NCBI RefSeq assembly: GCF_002205675.1
Contig: NZ_NISK01000002.1
Span: 891,076 to 955,075 of the forward strand
Length of the DNA stretch: 64,000 nucleotides
From: Sphingopyxis bauzanensis
Lineage (GTDB): Bacteria; Pseudomonadota; Alphaproteobacteria; Sphingomonadales; Sphingomonadaceae
Direction of reading: 5' to 3'
Below the pieces are notes generated by a model. The model searched no databases, had not been told where the DNA came from, and saw nothing but the letters and a program-made list of their open reading frames with translations. Numbering within the stretch: the stretch's first letter is position 1; every line of letters starts with the position of its first letter. Shown one piece after another: positions 37,026-45,903 of the stretch. Made by a program: the position numbers and the translations under genes.

Positions 37026-37891
37026 GATTTCGCTCCCTTCAGCCATTGTTCGAGGAACGCGCGCGGGCGGTAGCCTTCGAGCATCGCGCCGTCGCGGCGC
37101 ACGATGACCGGCGTGCCCCGCATGTCGTTGCGCGTGGCAAAGGCCTCATTGGCATCGAGACCCGAGGTGTTGCAGGCGGGCGCGGGCTTAAGGGTCTCGC
37201 CGGCATAGACAGCGTGGAGCGCGGCTTCGCGGTCCTTGGCGCAGTAAACGCGGTCGGCGATGTCCCGGCTGCCGAGCACCGATATCGGACGCTCGACGAC
37301 CCGCACGTTCATCTCGCGAAGGACCTGGGCAAGCGCGCGGCAGTAACCGCAGCGAAAATCGGTGAACACCGTGACCGTCTCGCCAGCCGGGTTGCCCCAG
37401 ACGATGGCGCCATCCTTCGGCAGTCCCGCAAGCGAGAGGGTGCGGCTTGCGGCCGCCGCGACCTGGCGTTCGGCCTGTGCCGGCATCGCAGCGCTCTGGC
37501 CGTCAGGCATTTCGCCCGCACCTGCAACGCTATTCGCCCGCGCCGCCGCGCCGACCAGCATGACCGGGTTCATCTCGAGCAGACGGGCCGCTGTGATGTC
37601 CTGGCGCGTCTCCATGTCGTAGACCCGGCCGATGACGAGATAGCGGGCGCCGACATCAACATAGAAGAGATTGTCACCCGCAACGACCTCGCAGAGCCCG
37701 CCGATGGTCGCGCAATCAACCGAGCCGATGACCGTCTTGGGCAGTCGCGCCTTGAGCAACGCGCGCACCTGGCCTTCGCTCACGGCAGCGTCCGCCGCGA
37801 GTGCGATCCCGGCGGCGCCGAGCGTGACGAGACCCGCCGCGAGGAGGCGCGAGGGGCGCGCGAGACCGCGCCAGCGTTCAATTCCGGACAT
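37022..37891 (-). CDS. dsbC: DsbC-type thiol-disulfide isomerase in the transfer operon
   Basis: The 289-residue exported protein has an N-terminal dimerisation-like domain (PKTVIGSVDCATIGGLCEVVAGDNLFYVD) and a thioredoxin domain with VFTDFRCGYCRALAQVL (CGYC active site) and GTPVIV with the cis-proline. It probably shuffles disulfides in the cysteine-rich TraN, TraU and TraH. It overlaps traB by 14 bases. Confidence 0.92.
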   Translation of the reverse strand: MSGIERWRGLARPSRLLAAGLVTLGAAGIALAADAAVSEGQVRALLKARLPKTVIGSVDCATIGGLCEVVAGDNLFYVDVGARYLVIGRVYDMETRQDITAARLLEMNPVMLVGAAARANSVAGAGEMPDGQSAAMPAQAERQVAAAASRTLSLAGLPKDGAIVWGNPAGETVTVFTDFRCGYCRALAQVLREMNVRVVERPISVLGSRDIADRVYCAKDREAALHAVYAGETLKPAPACNTSGLDANEAFATRNDMRGTPVIVRRDGAMLEGYRPRAFLEQWLKGAKS

Positions 37892-39203
37892 AGACACCCT
37901 CCAGGAAAACGATCTCCACATCGATGCCGGTCGGCATCTCGATCACCGGCTGATATTGCTCGGCCCGCTCGATCAGATATTTCGAGACCATGTCGCCGCT
38001 CTGGGCGACGCCCTCCCCGAACCCACCTTCGAGGATCTCGCCGGTCGACAGCTTGTCGCGCTTCCCGTCGGTCGAGATGTTGGTGCCCTGGAAGACGCTG
38101 TTGGCATTCGCCGAAAAGCCTCGCCCGAAGCCGCCCGCGAGCCCGGCGAGGAAAGCCTGGGTCACGAGCGAGCCCTCGCGCGAGACCACCCGGCCCCGCA
38201 CGCCGGTCTTCCCGCCAAAGGCGAGGAAGCCCTTGACCTCGGACACCGCATAGCGGCCGCCCGGCTGCGGGCAGGTCATCTTCTGCAGCTTCACGTAAAC
38301 CTTCTCGGCCGACAGATCGCCGCGCGCGGCCCCGTTCACGAGGCAGCCTTCGATCCGGGTCGTGAGGACGCGCCCGTTCTGGAGGACCGAGCGCGCCGGT
38401 CCCGTCACGCGAAGGACCACCGGGAGCGGGTCGGTCTGGCTGTTGACCCCCGCGCTCGCATCCACGCCGACGATGACCTTCGCGCGCGCAAAGCTGTTCG
38501 GCGGAAGATAGTTGATGCTGTCGGTATAGAGCGTGTTGCCCTTCTCGACCCGCGACGCCGTTCCACCCTGGCCGCCGGCGAAGCTGACGAGCTTGACCTC
38601 GGGTGGCGCGCCGAGGCCGCTGGCACCCTTCTGTGCGGTCGCCGCGCCATCGGGCCGCTGATAGGCCTGGGGACCGGTGGGGCCGTAGAGTGCGCCCGGA
38701 CCGGGTGCCGGCGCCGGCGTCCGGCGCTCATTGGCTTGCCGGCGCAATTGTTCGTTTTCCGACTGATAAGCGGAAAGCACCCGCTGGCCATCGGCCTGCA
38801 TCGCCTGGTTCTGGCCCTTGAGCGCCTCGACCTGCGCGGTCAGTTGCTCGAGCCTGCGGTTTTGCCCGTCGATCGACTTGAGCTGGTTCTCGGTCGACTG
38901 AAACCTGTTTTCGGAGAGCGCCATCCACTCCTGCTGCGAGAGATTGCGGTTGACCATGTCCTTGGTCGACACCGCGACCTCGGTCTTTCCGTCGTCCTCC
39001 GCCGCCGCTTCCGATTCATCGCCAGAAAAAATCCAGATCGACGACAGGATCAGCCCGGCGCCCGCCGCGCCAGCGAGGAGCAGCCGCTGCCGCCGGCGAA
39101 CAGCCTCGTTGCCGGCGAGATCGCCTGTGAGCGGCGAGACGCCTTCGTCGCTCGGCTCGTCGAGCGGTTGGCGTTTGCGCTTCAGGAAATCGGCAAGAGA
39201 CAT
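37878..39203 (-). CDS. traB: TraB, secretion core complex protein (VirB10 family)
   Basis: The 441-residue protein has one membrane span near residues 41-60 (LLLAGAAGAGLILSSIWIF), a coiled coil (LKSIDGQNRRLEQLTAQVEALKGQNQAMQ), a Pro-rich linker and the VirB10-like beta domain (INYLPPNSFARAKVIVGVDASAG). It links inner and outer membranes in the F-type core. Confidence 0.94.
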   Translation of the reverse strand: MSLADFLKRKRQPLDEPSDEGVSPLTGDLAGNEAVRRRQRLLLAGAAGAGLILSSIWIFSGDESEAAAEDDGKTEVAVSTKDMVNRNLSQQEWMALSENRFQSTENQLKSIDGQNRRLEQLTAQVEALKGQNQAMQADGQRVLSAYQSENEQLRRQANERRTPAPAPGPGALYGPTGPQAYQRPDGAATAQKGASGLGAPPEVKLVSFAGGQGGTASRVEKGNTLYTDSINYLPPNSFARAKVIVGVDASAGVNSQTDPLPVVLRVTGPARSVLQNGRVLTTRIEGCLVNGAARGDLSAEKVYVKLQKMTCPQPGGRYAVSEVKGFLAFGGKTGVRGRVVSREGSLVTQAFLAGLAGGFGRGFSANANSVFQGTNISTDGKRDKLSTGEILEGGFGEGVAQSGDMVSKYLIERAEQYQPVIEMPTGIDVEIVFLEGVYVRN

Positions 39204-39207
39204 GGGT

Positions 39208-40008
39208 TCACCTTCCAGTCTGGGAAACGAGGTAGGCGGTGGTCGCCTTCCCCGGCGGCAGGGTCCTCTCGGCGAGCGAAACCGCCAGCGCGCTGGCCGG
39301 GGCCACCATCGCTTCGGTCAGTTCGACCGCCTGATCGCTCTTGTTTTGGATACGGAGGACCTTCCCCGAGAGGTCCGTCCCGCGATACTCGGCCACGAGT
39401 TGGACCTTGAGCGGGCCGACATTGACGGACGTCAGGCTGCGCTGGCGCATCTCGTAGCCGTCGACGATTGCGCCCGCGTACATGGCCTGGACAAGCTCGA
39501 TCGCCGCGTCCTGCGGACCGCGCGATGCCGCCGGCTTTACCTCGGCCGCGCGCTCTTTCGCGATCGCGGGATTGGAGATGAAGATCTGGACCGCCTGTTC
39601 GCCATCGATCCGGCAAACGAATTTATAGACATATCCGCGCTTGCTCGTGGCGAAGAAGGAGAGCGCCGGGCGCGCGAAGCCGTCGGGTACGGACAGATAG
39701 ATATCGCCCCGCACCGGTTCGTTGACGACCGAGAAATCGTCCGCGGGATTTCCAGTCGAGATCTTCGAGACCGAGGCGAACTCGTCTTCGACCAGACTGA
39801 TCCGCGTGAGGTCGCGCGCCGACGCCGTGCAGTCGACCTGGCTGCTGTCGGACGCCATCACCGTCTGGTCGGCCCAGGCTGGCGCCGCTGCGACGAGGAC
39901 AGCGGCGGCGACGAGGCCCGCACCAGCGAAGCGGCTGAGATGGCATTGGACGCGCGAGAGGAGCACGGCTCCGATCGCGGCGCTGCCCATGGCGATGACC
40001 GACATCAT
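39208..40008 (-). CDS. traK: TraK, secretin-like secretion core protein (VirB9 role)
   Basis: The 266-residue protein starts at 40008 (ATGA overlap with traE; a second ATG at 40005). The signal peptide (VAAAPAWADQTV) is followed by TraK-type beta-rich sequence such as TSVNVGPLKVQLVAEYRG. It partners TraV and TraB in the outer-membrane complex. Confidence 0.9.
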   Translation of the reverse strand: MMSVIAMGSAAIGAVLLSRVQCHLSRFAGAGLVAAAVLVAAAPAWADQTVMASDSSQVDCTASARDLTRISLVEDEFASVSKISTGNPADDFSVVNEPVRGDIYLSVPDGFARPALSFFATSKRGYVYKFVCRIDGEQAVQIFISNPAIAKERAAEVKPAASRGPQDAAIELVQAMYAGAIVDGYEMRQRSLTSVNVGPLKVQLVAEYRGTDLSGKVLRIQNKSDQAVELTEAMVAPASALAVSLAERTLPPGKATTAYLVSQTGR

Positions 40009-40571
40009 AGGTCCTTCCCCTTGTCCGGCGTCACCATCCCGAAGCCGATCAGCTTCAGCGACAGCCCGGAATATTCCCAGTCGTACCGGAAGGTCCGGTT
40101 CTCGCTCGAGATGACCTTGTTGCCGACGATCGTGTGGAGCTCGCCCGTCACCTCGGAGCGCAGGTTCGTCGTGTCGATTTCCATCTTTTCGATGGTGAAG
40201 AATTGCGCGATCGAGGATCCGCGCTGCTCGCTGACGATCTTCATGAGGTCCGCCTTGATCCGGCCCTGCATGCGCGGCGCGGTAATCTCGAGGACTTCGG
40301 ACATCCAATATTCGAGATTTTGCGGGCTCCGGTCGAGGGTCAGCACAACGGTGTCGCGCGTGATCATCTCGAGATATTCGCGGCTGACGCCAGCCGAGCT
40401 GACCGTAAGCGGCGAGCGCAGGACCGGCTGGAGGACGACCTCCCGATCGCGGGAGATGGTCACGAGGAACAGCCCGATCGTGATCGCGGCGAGCGCGGCG
40501 GCGGCGACCGCCAACATGTTGCGCTGCCGCAGGATCCGCTGATTGTGCGAATGGCTGAAGGAGAGTTCCAT
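40005..40571 (-). CDS. traE: TraE, F-type secretion protein (VirB8-like)
   Basis: The 188-residue protein has an N-terminal membrane helix (MLAVAAAALAAITIGLFLVTI) and the TraE family pattern with RTFRYDWEYSGLSLKLIGFG at the C-terminus. It is an inner-membrane assembly factor for the pilus. Confidence 0.93.
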   Translation of the reverse strand: MELSFSHSHNQRILRQRNMLAVAAAALAAITIGLFLVTISRDREVVLQPVLRSPLTVSSAGVSREYLEMITRDTVVLTLDRSPQNLEYWMSEVLEITAPRMQGRIKADLMKIVSEQRGSSIAQFFTIEKMEIDTTNLRSEVTGELHTIVGNKVISSENRTFRYDWEYSGLSLKLIGFGMVTPDKGKDL

Positions 40572-40572
40572 G

Positions 40573-40863
40573 TCAGCCAGCCATTAGGCGCAGATATGAG
40601 GGTGGCGTGGCTCTCAGCCCGGTAAAACCGGACGGAAGATGCCAATAGGCCATGTGCAGAAGCCATGACGTTGCCCGGCCTGCCTTAGCTTTCCTGAGAC
40701 CCCACCAGCCTGCACCCGAAAGAAACATGCCGATAAGGATATGCTGAGACAGGATCCCCCATGCGAAGGGAATGACCATCGCCAGGAACTCATCCAGCGT
40801 CCACAGCCCGATCAGCTCGGGATCGTCCAGATGAGTCGGGATGACATATTTGTCCGCGGCCAT
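40573..40863 (-). CDS. traL: TraL, F-type secretion protein (VirB3-like)
   Basis: The 96-residue protein begins with the conserved soluble lead YVIPTHLDDPELIGLWTLDEF followed by hydrophobic segments, as in TraL. It lies between traA and traE, as expected. Confidence 0.93.
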   Translation of the reverse strand: MAADKYVIPTHLDDPELIGLWTLDEFLAMVIPFAWGILSQHILIGMFLSGAGWWGLRKAKAGRATSWLLHMAYWHLPSGFTGLRATPPSYLRLMAG

Positions 40864-40921
40864 TGCACCACCCTCTCCTTGGATCGGCCGAAGCTGCCAC
40901 CTCGACCGGTCGCGGGACCTT

Positions 40922-41242
40922 TCAGATCGTTGCCGTCACCGTCGAGGTGACGATCGGGATGCCGGTGCCGGCGCCGACGCCGACCCCGACGGGGATTGCG
41001 ATTTGCCCCATCGAGAAGCGCCCCGAGGCGAGCGCGACGATGCCGCCCGCGAGCGAGAGGACGGTGATGATCTTGCCGCCCGAGCCCTCGAGGAAATCGG
41101 TGAATGTGTTGAGGGCGGTGTCGAACGTCGTGTCAGCGCCCGCGAACGCCGGGCCCGCGGTCCAGGCGAAGAGAAACAGGACAAGCAGAGCGAGGGCGAT
41201 CGCCAGCTCCGCACGTCCAACATTGTTTCGGACAAGTTGCAT
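40922..41242 (-). CDS. traA: TraA-like pilin
   Basis: The 106-residue prepilin starts at the ATG at 41242, nine bases after AAGGA. It has a long signal peptide (LVLFLFAWTAGPAFAGADTTF) and two hydrophobic helices (GGKIITVLSLAGGIVALASG; MGQIAIPVGVGVGAGTGIPIV) joined by a short basic loop, like F pilin. It is the first gene of the transfer operon. Processing may use the S26 peptidase encoded at 32232-32747. Confidence 0.85.
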   Translation of the reverse strand: MQLVRNNVGRAELAIALALLVLFLFAWTAGPAFAGADTTFDTALNTFTDFLEGSGGKIITVLSLAGGIVALASGRFSMGQIAIPVGVGVGAGTGIPIVTSTVTATI

Positions 41243-41617
41243 GGTGGGTTTCCTTCTCATCAAGACGCGACCGAACCGCGCCCAGAAGGAAGCTCACCAA
41301 TCGTTCCGCTCCCGGACAAGCGGCCCCCGACCCTGCAACTCGATTCGGGAGCCCCGGCGACGAATTTTCTTTCCCAAGTTGGTGATTTCGGGGCGCTTTG
41401 CCCCGTCCTGAGGGGCAGGGCGCCCCTCCGCCAAGGGCGACATGGCCACCGATCGGGGGCACAATGCCCCGCAATTGCGGACAGAAGCCCGTCACGGTAG
41501 ATTCGCGGCTGCGGACTCGGGTTTTGTTAACCATTCGACGTTCAACAAAGCGGGATCGGGGGCAACGCTTGCCGGAGGGCACGCTTGTGAACAGGGTCAA
41601 ATGGGAACGTGGCGTTT
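41243..41617. promoter_or_regulatory. Control region between the transfer operon and divergent regulators
   Basis: This 375-base gap without genes holds a nested hairpin at 41390-41426 (GGGGCG/CGCCCC outer, GCCCC/GGGGC inner), the perfect palindrome CCGCAATTGCGG at 41469-41480 and an inverted repeat TTTGTT/AACAAA at 41523-41549. It should contain the traA promoter and operator sites for the regulators downstream on the other strand. Confidence 0.55.
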
Positions 41618-42058
41618 ATGACCGCTGACGCACGAGACTTTGCGCTCGAAATCTCGGAGCTCCTTTTCCGCCTCACCACGGAATGCATCCGCGTGCGCTC
41701 TAACGAAACCCGCGCGCACGAAAGCCTTTCGAGCCTCACGCTGCACGTCGTGGGCACGGACCGCGACATGGCAGGCCATGACACCGACATCCTTCGACAG
41801 CATCTGAAACTCATCCCCGCCTCCGGGGATATTGCCGTCCTGCTGGCGCTGCCTCAGACCTGCATCGACCGGCTCGGGGGCGTCAGGACGAGCCTCGAGA
41901 AGCGGGTCGGCTACCGGCTCACGTCCGAAGACACGCTTTCGCTACTGCTCTTCAACTATGTGGTCGAACAAAAGGCCGCGCGCGTGCTCGATACGCTCGG
42001 TCTTGGCCGGTCCGAAAGTCGCGACCCCGGCAGCGAAAACGCTTCTTTCTCGCAGTGA
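41618..42058 (+). CDS. Unknown protein divergent from the transfer operon
   Basis: This 146-residue protein from the ATG at 41618 is mostly helical (DFALEISELLFRLTTECIRV; RVGYRLTSEDTLSLLLFNYVVEQKAARVLDTLGL) and lacks signal or membrane segments. Position next to the control region suggests a regulatory role. I recognise no family. Confidence 0.6.
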   Translation: MTADARDFALEISELLFRLTTECIRVRSNETRAHESLSSLTLHVVGTDRDMAGHDTDILRQHLKLIPASGDIAVLLALPQTCIDRLGGVRTSLEKRVGYRLTSEDTLSLLLFNYVVEQKAARVLDTLGLGRSESRDPGSENASFSQ

Positions 42059-42201
42059 CAAGCCGGGCTTTGGCGGACGTCGCGAGTGCCAATCTGGCCC
42101 AAACCGCGCTTGCAAAGCCAATTTCGCTATGATTGTCTTGGGTTAACGGAGCGGCATTGGGGGTCGAAATGTCATCTCTTGCCTGGTTTGAGGCGTAGAT
42201 T

Positions 42202-42696
42202 ATGGACGCCGGGGAAAGCGGGAATCCGCTCCGCGACTATATTCCGCTGATCCTCGAATCCATGGCCGCGCAGGAAACGGCGCAGCGCGCGCTCGCGCAA
42301 AAGACCGGGATCAACAAGACCCGGCTCGGCCTCCTCCTTCACCGCGATCCGGCCAAACGGTCGGTGATCACCCAGCCTGAGCTGGAGAAAATTCTTCATG
42401 CGCTGGGGACGAATATCCTGCAGGCCTATACCTGCCTAGAGACCTTCCAGGGTCTCGATCTCCTCGATCGCCAGCGCTATTCCACGATCATCGCGATGCT
42501 TTGCGACATGTTCGCCGACCTACCCCGCAAGATCATCGAGGCGCTCGACGAGATCAACGGCATCGACGGATCGGAAGTGAAGCGCGACTGGGGCGCCCCG
42601 CTCCAACGCGCCGTCGTGAAGAAGGTCGCCGAAGAGGTCGTGAAGATCCGGGAGCGCCGCGCACGCCTTGTCGATGGCGATGATTTCGAACTCTAG
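42202..42696 (+). CDS. XRE-like transfer regulator (tentative)
   Basis: This 164-residue protein has an N-terminal helix-turn-helix-like part (ETAQRALAQKTGINKTRLGLLLHRDPAKRSVITQPELEKILHALG) that resembles Cro/CI domains, then a helical C-terminus. It is a good candidate to control the divergent tra operon. A gap of 143 bases without a visible gene separates it from the preceding gene. Confidence 0.62.
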   Translation: MDAGESGNPLRDYIPLILESMAAQETAQRALAQKTGINKTRLGLLLHRDPAKRSVITQPELEKILHALGTNILQAYTCLETFQGLDLLDRQRYSTIIAMLCDMFADLPRKIIEALDEINGIDGSEVKRDWGAPLQRAVVKKVAEEVVKIRERRARLVDGDDFEL

Positions 42697-42736
42697 CCGC
42701 CGGCTCGCGCGGCGCACCTCCGGCGATCAGCCAACC

Positions 42737-43663
42737 TCAGAAGGTCGAGATATCGGCCGTTCGCTGCCTCACCGAGGGCCTGGACGGCGCCTGCAGAGCG
42801 ACGCCGTCCGCCGGGAGAATGACCGTCTGGCGCTGGAGGCCGCTGAGGCGAGACCAGTTCCAGAGGACATTGCTAACATAGTCCTGCGTCTCGCGGATCC
42901 GGGGAACCAGGCCTCCCCGCACCCGGCCTGGTCCGGCATTGTAGGCCGCGAGCGCGAGATGATATTGCCCGAATGTGTCCAGTTGCTGGCGCAAATAGCG
43001 CGCGCCGCCCCGCAGATTGCCGTCGACGCTGTACCGATCGACGCCGAGACCCGCGGCCGTCGCCGGCATCAACTGGGTCAAACCGAAGGCGTTCTTGGGC
43101 GACACGATGGTCGGGTGATACCGGCTCTCGCGAATGATCATCGCGTCGAACAGCCCCACCGGAATTCCATATTCGCAAGCGATCCGGCTCATCATCCCAT
43201 AATAGGATGCGCGGCGCAGTTCGGCGTCGGAGCTCAGGAATCCGGTCGCCCGATAACCCGGCGATGCACAGCCCGGGACGAAGCGCCAAGTCTCACCCGA
43301 AAGGACCGCTCCCGCCCGCATCCACAGTGGGACGGAGATGGCCGAGACCGGCGCCAAGCTCTCCGTCGTCTCGGCCCCCTCGTCGTCAAGCAGGCCCCCG
43401 GGATCGCCGGGCATCGCCGGCGCTTGCAGTCGGGCAAGCATCTGCAATTCGATCGATCGCGCCTCCTGCCCATAGGCCAGCACTTCGGCTCCGAAATGCG
43501 GCGCGGTGCGGGCCGGCGCACCTTCGGCGGCGCCGCGCGCGCGGGCATCACCCATGAGGATCAGCTCTACGCGCCGCGCTATCGGCGGGTCGGCTTCCTT
43601 CGCATGCACTGCGCCCGTCCAGCACGTCGCCAAGCCTATCAAACCCATCAAAGCCTTGCGCAT
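42737..43663 (-). CDS. Lytic transglycosylase (SLT domain), conjugation-associated
   Basis: The protein is about 308 residues with a signal peptide (GLIGLATCWTGAVHA). The SLT domain lies in its C-terminal half: IRESRYHPTIVSPKNAFGLTQLMPATA (catalytic Glu in ESRY, GLTQLMP motif) and LALAAYNAGPGRV. It opens peptidoglycan for the secretion channel, as P19/VirB1 enzymes do. The ATG at 43663 follows GGGAGAAAG; a TTG at 43678 is less likely. Confidence 0.92.
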   Translation of the reverse strand: MRKALMGLIGLATCWTGAVHAKEADPPIARRVELILMGDARARGAAEGAPARTAPHFGAEVLAYGQEARSIELQMLARLQAPAMPGDPGGLLDDEGAETTESLAPVSAISVPLWMRAGAVLSGETWRFVPGCASPGYRATGFLSSDAELRRASYYGMMSRIACEYGIPVGLFDAMIIRESRYHPTIVSPKNAFGLTQLMPATAAGLGVDRYSVDGNLRGGARYLRQQLDTFGQYHLALAAYNAGPGRVRGGLVPRIRETQDYVSNVLWNWSRLSGLQRQTVILPADGVALQAPSRPSVRQRTADISTF

Positions 43664-43773
43664 GACGCTTTCTCCCAACTGCCAGAGGCAAAGTTGAGAT
43701 CAACGCGCCGCTCCCTGTCAATCCGCCGGCGACCCGCCTGTGCTAGTGGCGGCGGTGCGATTGGAGACCGCCG

Positions 43774-45069
43774 ATGTGGCTGATTCCGAGAAACAGCGAT
43801 GGCTGTGGTGGCGCGCGGATCGCCCTTCCCGCGCTCGTCCGGGAAGCGCTTGTCCGCTGGTATATCGGCGAAGGGTCGCGCGCCGACGAGGAGGCCGGGA
43901 TTATGCTCGTTCAGCAGGCCCGCATCGGCGAACGGTGGATCGCCTGTGATTGTTTGGCTGACGGTGAAGCGCCGCCGATCCTGACGCCCGCATTCCTGTC
44001 TGAGGCCGACACCTATTATCTGCGCCGATTGACCAGTCCCAAGCGCCCGGAGCACCGCACGGATTGCCCTTTCTTTCGCGAGCAGGCAACCAACCGGCTG
44101 TCCGAGGTCCGTACACAGGACAGCCCGGCCGATCCGCCGATCGGCTTTTTCGAAGTGCTGCGACCGGCGCCGGAGAATCTGGCGCAGCGCCCTGAATCCG
44201 ACACCACCGACGACCGAACGCGGCATGGGTCGATCCCGCGCCTCGCGCGGCTGCTATGGCGGCTGATGATGCTCTCCAGGCTCAATCATTGCCCGCCGCT
44301 CCGCGACGAGGACCCGGAACGTTCGATCTCGCGCGAGTTCCAGCGGCTCGCTTTCGCGGCCGCCCGGGTCGAGATTGCGCCGGGAATCGAGCTCGGCCGT
44401 GCGTTCTGGACCCACGCGCAGCCGCTCCACAGCAGACGCGTCTTTGCCGCGCTGCGTGCGCTTGCGCCGCAATGGCCCCGCGGTCACGCCCCACAGGGGT
44501 TCCTTGCTCTTTATGCGCAGCATGTGCGCGGCTCGACGATCGAAGTCGCGGACGGCGAACCCGTGGTGCTCGCCAACCGGGTCCAGTCGCCATCGATCCG
44601 CGGAAACCAGATCAAGGGTCCCTATCTGGTCCTGGTCGTCGCCGGACAATATCCCGAAGCGCGCGGCTATGCGGCACTTCGCGGCTACGCCCAGCCGGTC
44701 TTCAAGGGCAATCGGTTCGTGCCCGTCGATTCCGAGTTCGAGCGCCTCGTGCTTGGTGAGCTCGTCGAACTGCGCCGAACCCTCGACCGCGCCGGGTGGG
44801 ATCTATCGATCGCGAAGCCGCTGTTCGACACGCTGACCCCGACAGGAGCCTGCAGGCCCGATTTCATACTCGAGGCTTGTGCCAGGCGAACCGGAGAAAT
44901 CCGGCGGATCGTGGTCGAGGCCATGGGGTCTAGCGATCCAGACCATCTTGCGTCCAAAGCGGTCACACACCCGAGAATGAGGCAAATCGCTCCGATTTCC
45001 CTCGTTTCTTCGGAAGATCTAGAGTCTGGGCGCGTCGGCGACATCGTTCGCGGCGCCTTGGGAGTATAG
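43774..45069 (+). CDS. DUF1173-like protein with possible PD-(D/E)xK segment
   Basis: The protein has 431 residues. The N-terminal part has WIACDCLADGE...YYLRRLT...HRTDCPFF, a Cys/His pattern like DUF1173 proteins of proteobacterial mobile elements. The C-terminal part reads RPDFILEACARRTGEIRRIVVEAMGSSDPDHLASKAVTH, which could be a PD-(D/E)xK nuclease core (Asp of PDF, Glu of VEAMG) though a canonical ExK is not present. Role in transfer is unknown. It is the only plus-strand gene among the relaxosome genes. Confidence 0.6.
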   Translation: MWLIPRNSDGCGGARIALPALVREALVRWYIGEGSRADEEAGIMLVQQARIGERWIACDCLADGEAPPILTPAFLSEADTYYLRRLTSPKRPEHRTDCPFFREQATNRLSEVRTQDSPADPPIGFFEVLRPAPENLAQRPESDTTDDRTRHGSIPRLARLLWRLMMLSRLNHCPPLRDEDPERSISREFQRLAFAAARVEIAPGIELGRAFWTHAQPLHSRRVFAALRALAPQWPRGHAPQGFLALYAQHVRGSTIEVADGEPVVLANRVQSPSIRGNQIKGPYLVLVVAGQYPEARGYAALRGYAQPVFKGNRFVPVDSEFERLVLGELVELRRTLDRAGWDLSIAKPLFDTLTPTGACRPDFILEACARRTGEIRRIVVEAMGSSDPDHLASKAVTHPRMRQIAPISLVSSEDLESGRVGDIVRGALGV

Positions 45070-45194
45070 TCGGCGTTGAACCATGAGGCCTCTCTTCGGC
45101 AAACCTGAGCGACAGGCTTGGGGCGCAAAGGTGTGGTCGCGCTCAATCAGTCCATGGCAGAAGATCTGGGCCTTGCTTTGCCGCCTCCCCAAGC

Positions 45195-45773
45195 TCAATT
45201 GAACGGAAGCGATGCCTGCCTGTAGCGCGGCCGTGCGGGCACGGCTCGCGTGTCGGCCTGAAGAAGCCCGCGCGCAGCGGGAGAAAGCGTATAGACCGCC
45301 TGACGTTGCCCGCCGCGATTATGATGATCGACGCAGTAGCCCTGATAATGCCTGAAGAGGAGGCCAGCGCGAACGAGATCCGACACCGCGCGGCTCACGT
45401 TCGTTTTGCCCGATACGCGGACACGCAAACGCACCTCGCTGTCGATCGCGCGCTCGGCTTCAGCAGGATCGGTAGAAAGGGTCCCCTCCCCTGTCAGTTC
45501 TCCGCGAACGCGTTCCTGAAGAGCCTGCCGCCGCGGATCCCGGTGGCCCATGGGCGCCAGCGCATCGCACAGCCAGTCGCGAACCGTCACTTGCTCGCCT
45601 TCATTCATGATGAGCGGGCCCGCACTGCCATTGGGTCCGGCTGCCTTGGCAATGAGGTTGAGCACCATGAAGGCATAGCGCGGCCGCGCGGAGCTGTGCG
45701 CCAGGACCTCGAGCAGCCCCGGCATATCGAGCGAGCTATTATCCGAACGGGATTGAAGGGCGGTTTCCAGCAT
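45195..45773 (-). CDS. Probable winged-helix regulator, unknown
   Basis: This 192-residue protein has a segment (RVSGKTNVSRAVSDLVRAGLLFRHYQGYCVDHHNRGGQRQAVYTLSPAARGLL) that looks like a winged helix with a beta wing. The N-terminal half (GLLEVLAHSSARPRYAFMVLNLIAKAA) is helical. A strong palindrome lies 73 bases upstream of its start at 45846-45873. Likely an autoregulated DNA-binding protein of the mobile element. Confidence 0.55.
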   Translation of the reverse strand: MLETALQSRSDNSSLDMPGLLEVLAHSSARPRYAFMVLNLIAKAAGPNGSAGPLIMNEGEQVTVRDWLCDALAPMGHRDPRRQALQERVRGELTGEGTLSTDPAEAERAIDSEVRLRVRVSGKTNVSRAVSDLVRAGLLFRHYQGYCVDHHNRGGQRQAVYTLSPAARGLLQADTRAVPARPRYRQASLPFN

Positions 45774-45845
45774 CGGAACGAATCAAGCACATGAGGAACG
45801 AAAAGTGAATCCCCAAAATCGTCCTCACCGGACCTTTGTCATGTG

Positions 45846-45873
45846 TGACACTTTGCCCGAGGGTAAAGTGTCA
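45846..45873. promoter_or_regulatory. 28-base palindrome upstream of the winged-helix gene
   Basis: The perfect arms TGACACTTT (45846-45854) and AAAGTGTCA (45865-45873) extend inward by a G-T wobble and CCC/GGG around GA. It lies between two minus-strand genes, so it could be an operator for the 45195-45773 gene or a hairpin at the end of the 45904-46611 transcript. The half-site AAAGTGTCA recurs at 46825-46833 in the 3' end of traI. Confidence 0.6.
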
Positions 45874-45903
45874 TTGGCGACAATCACCGAAAGTTGGCGC
45901 TCC

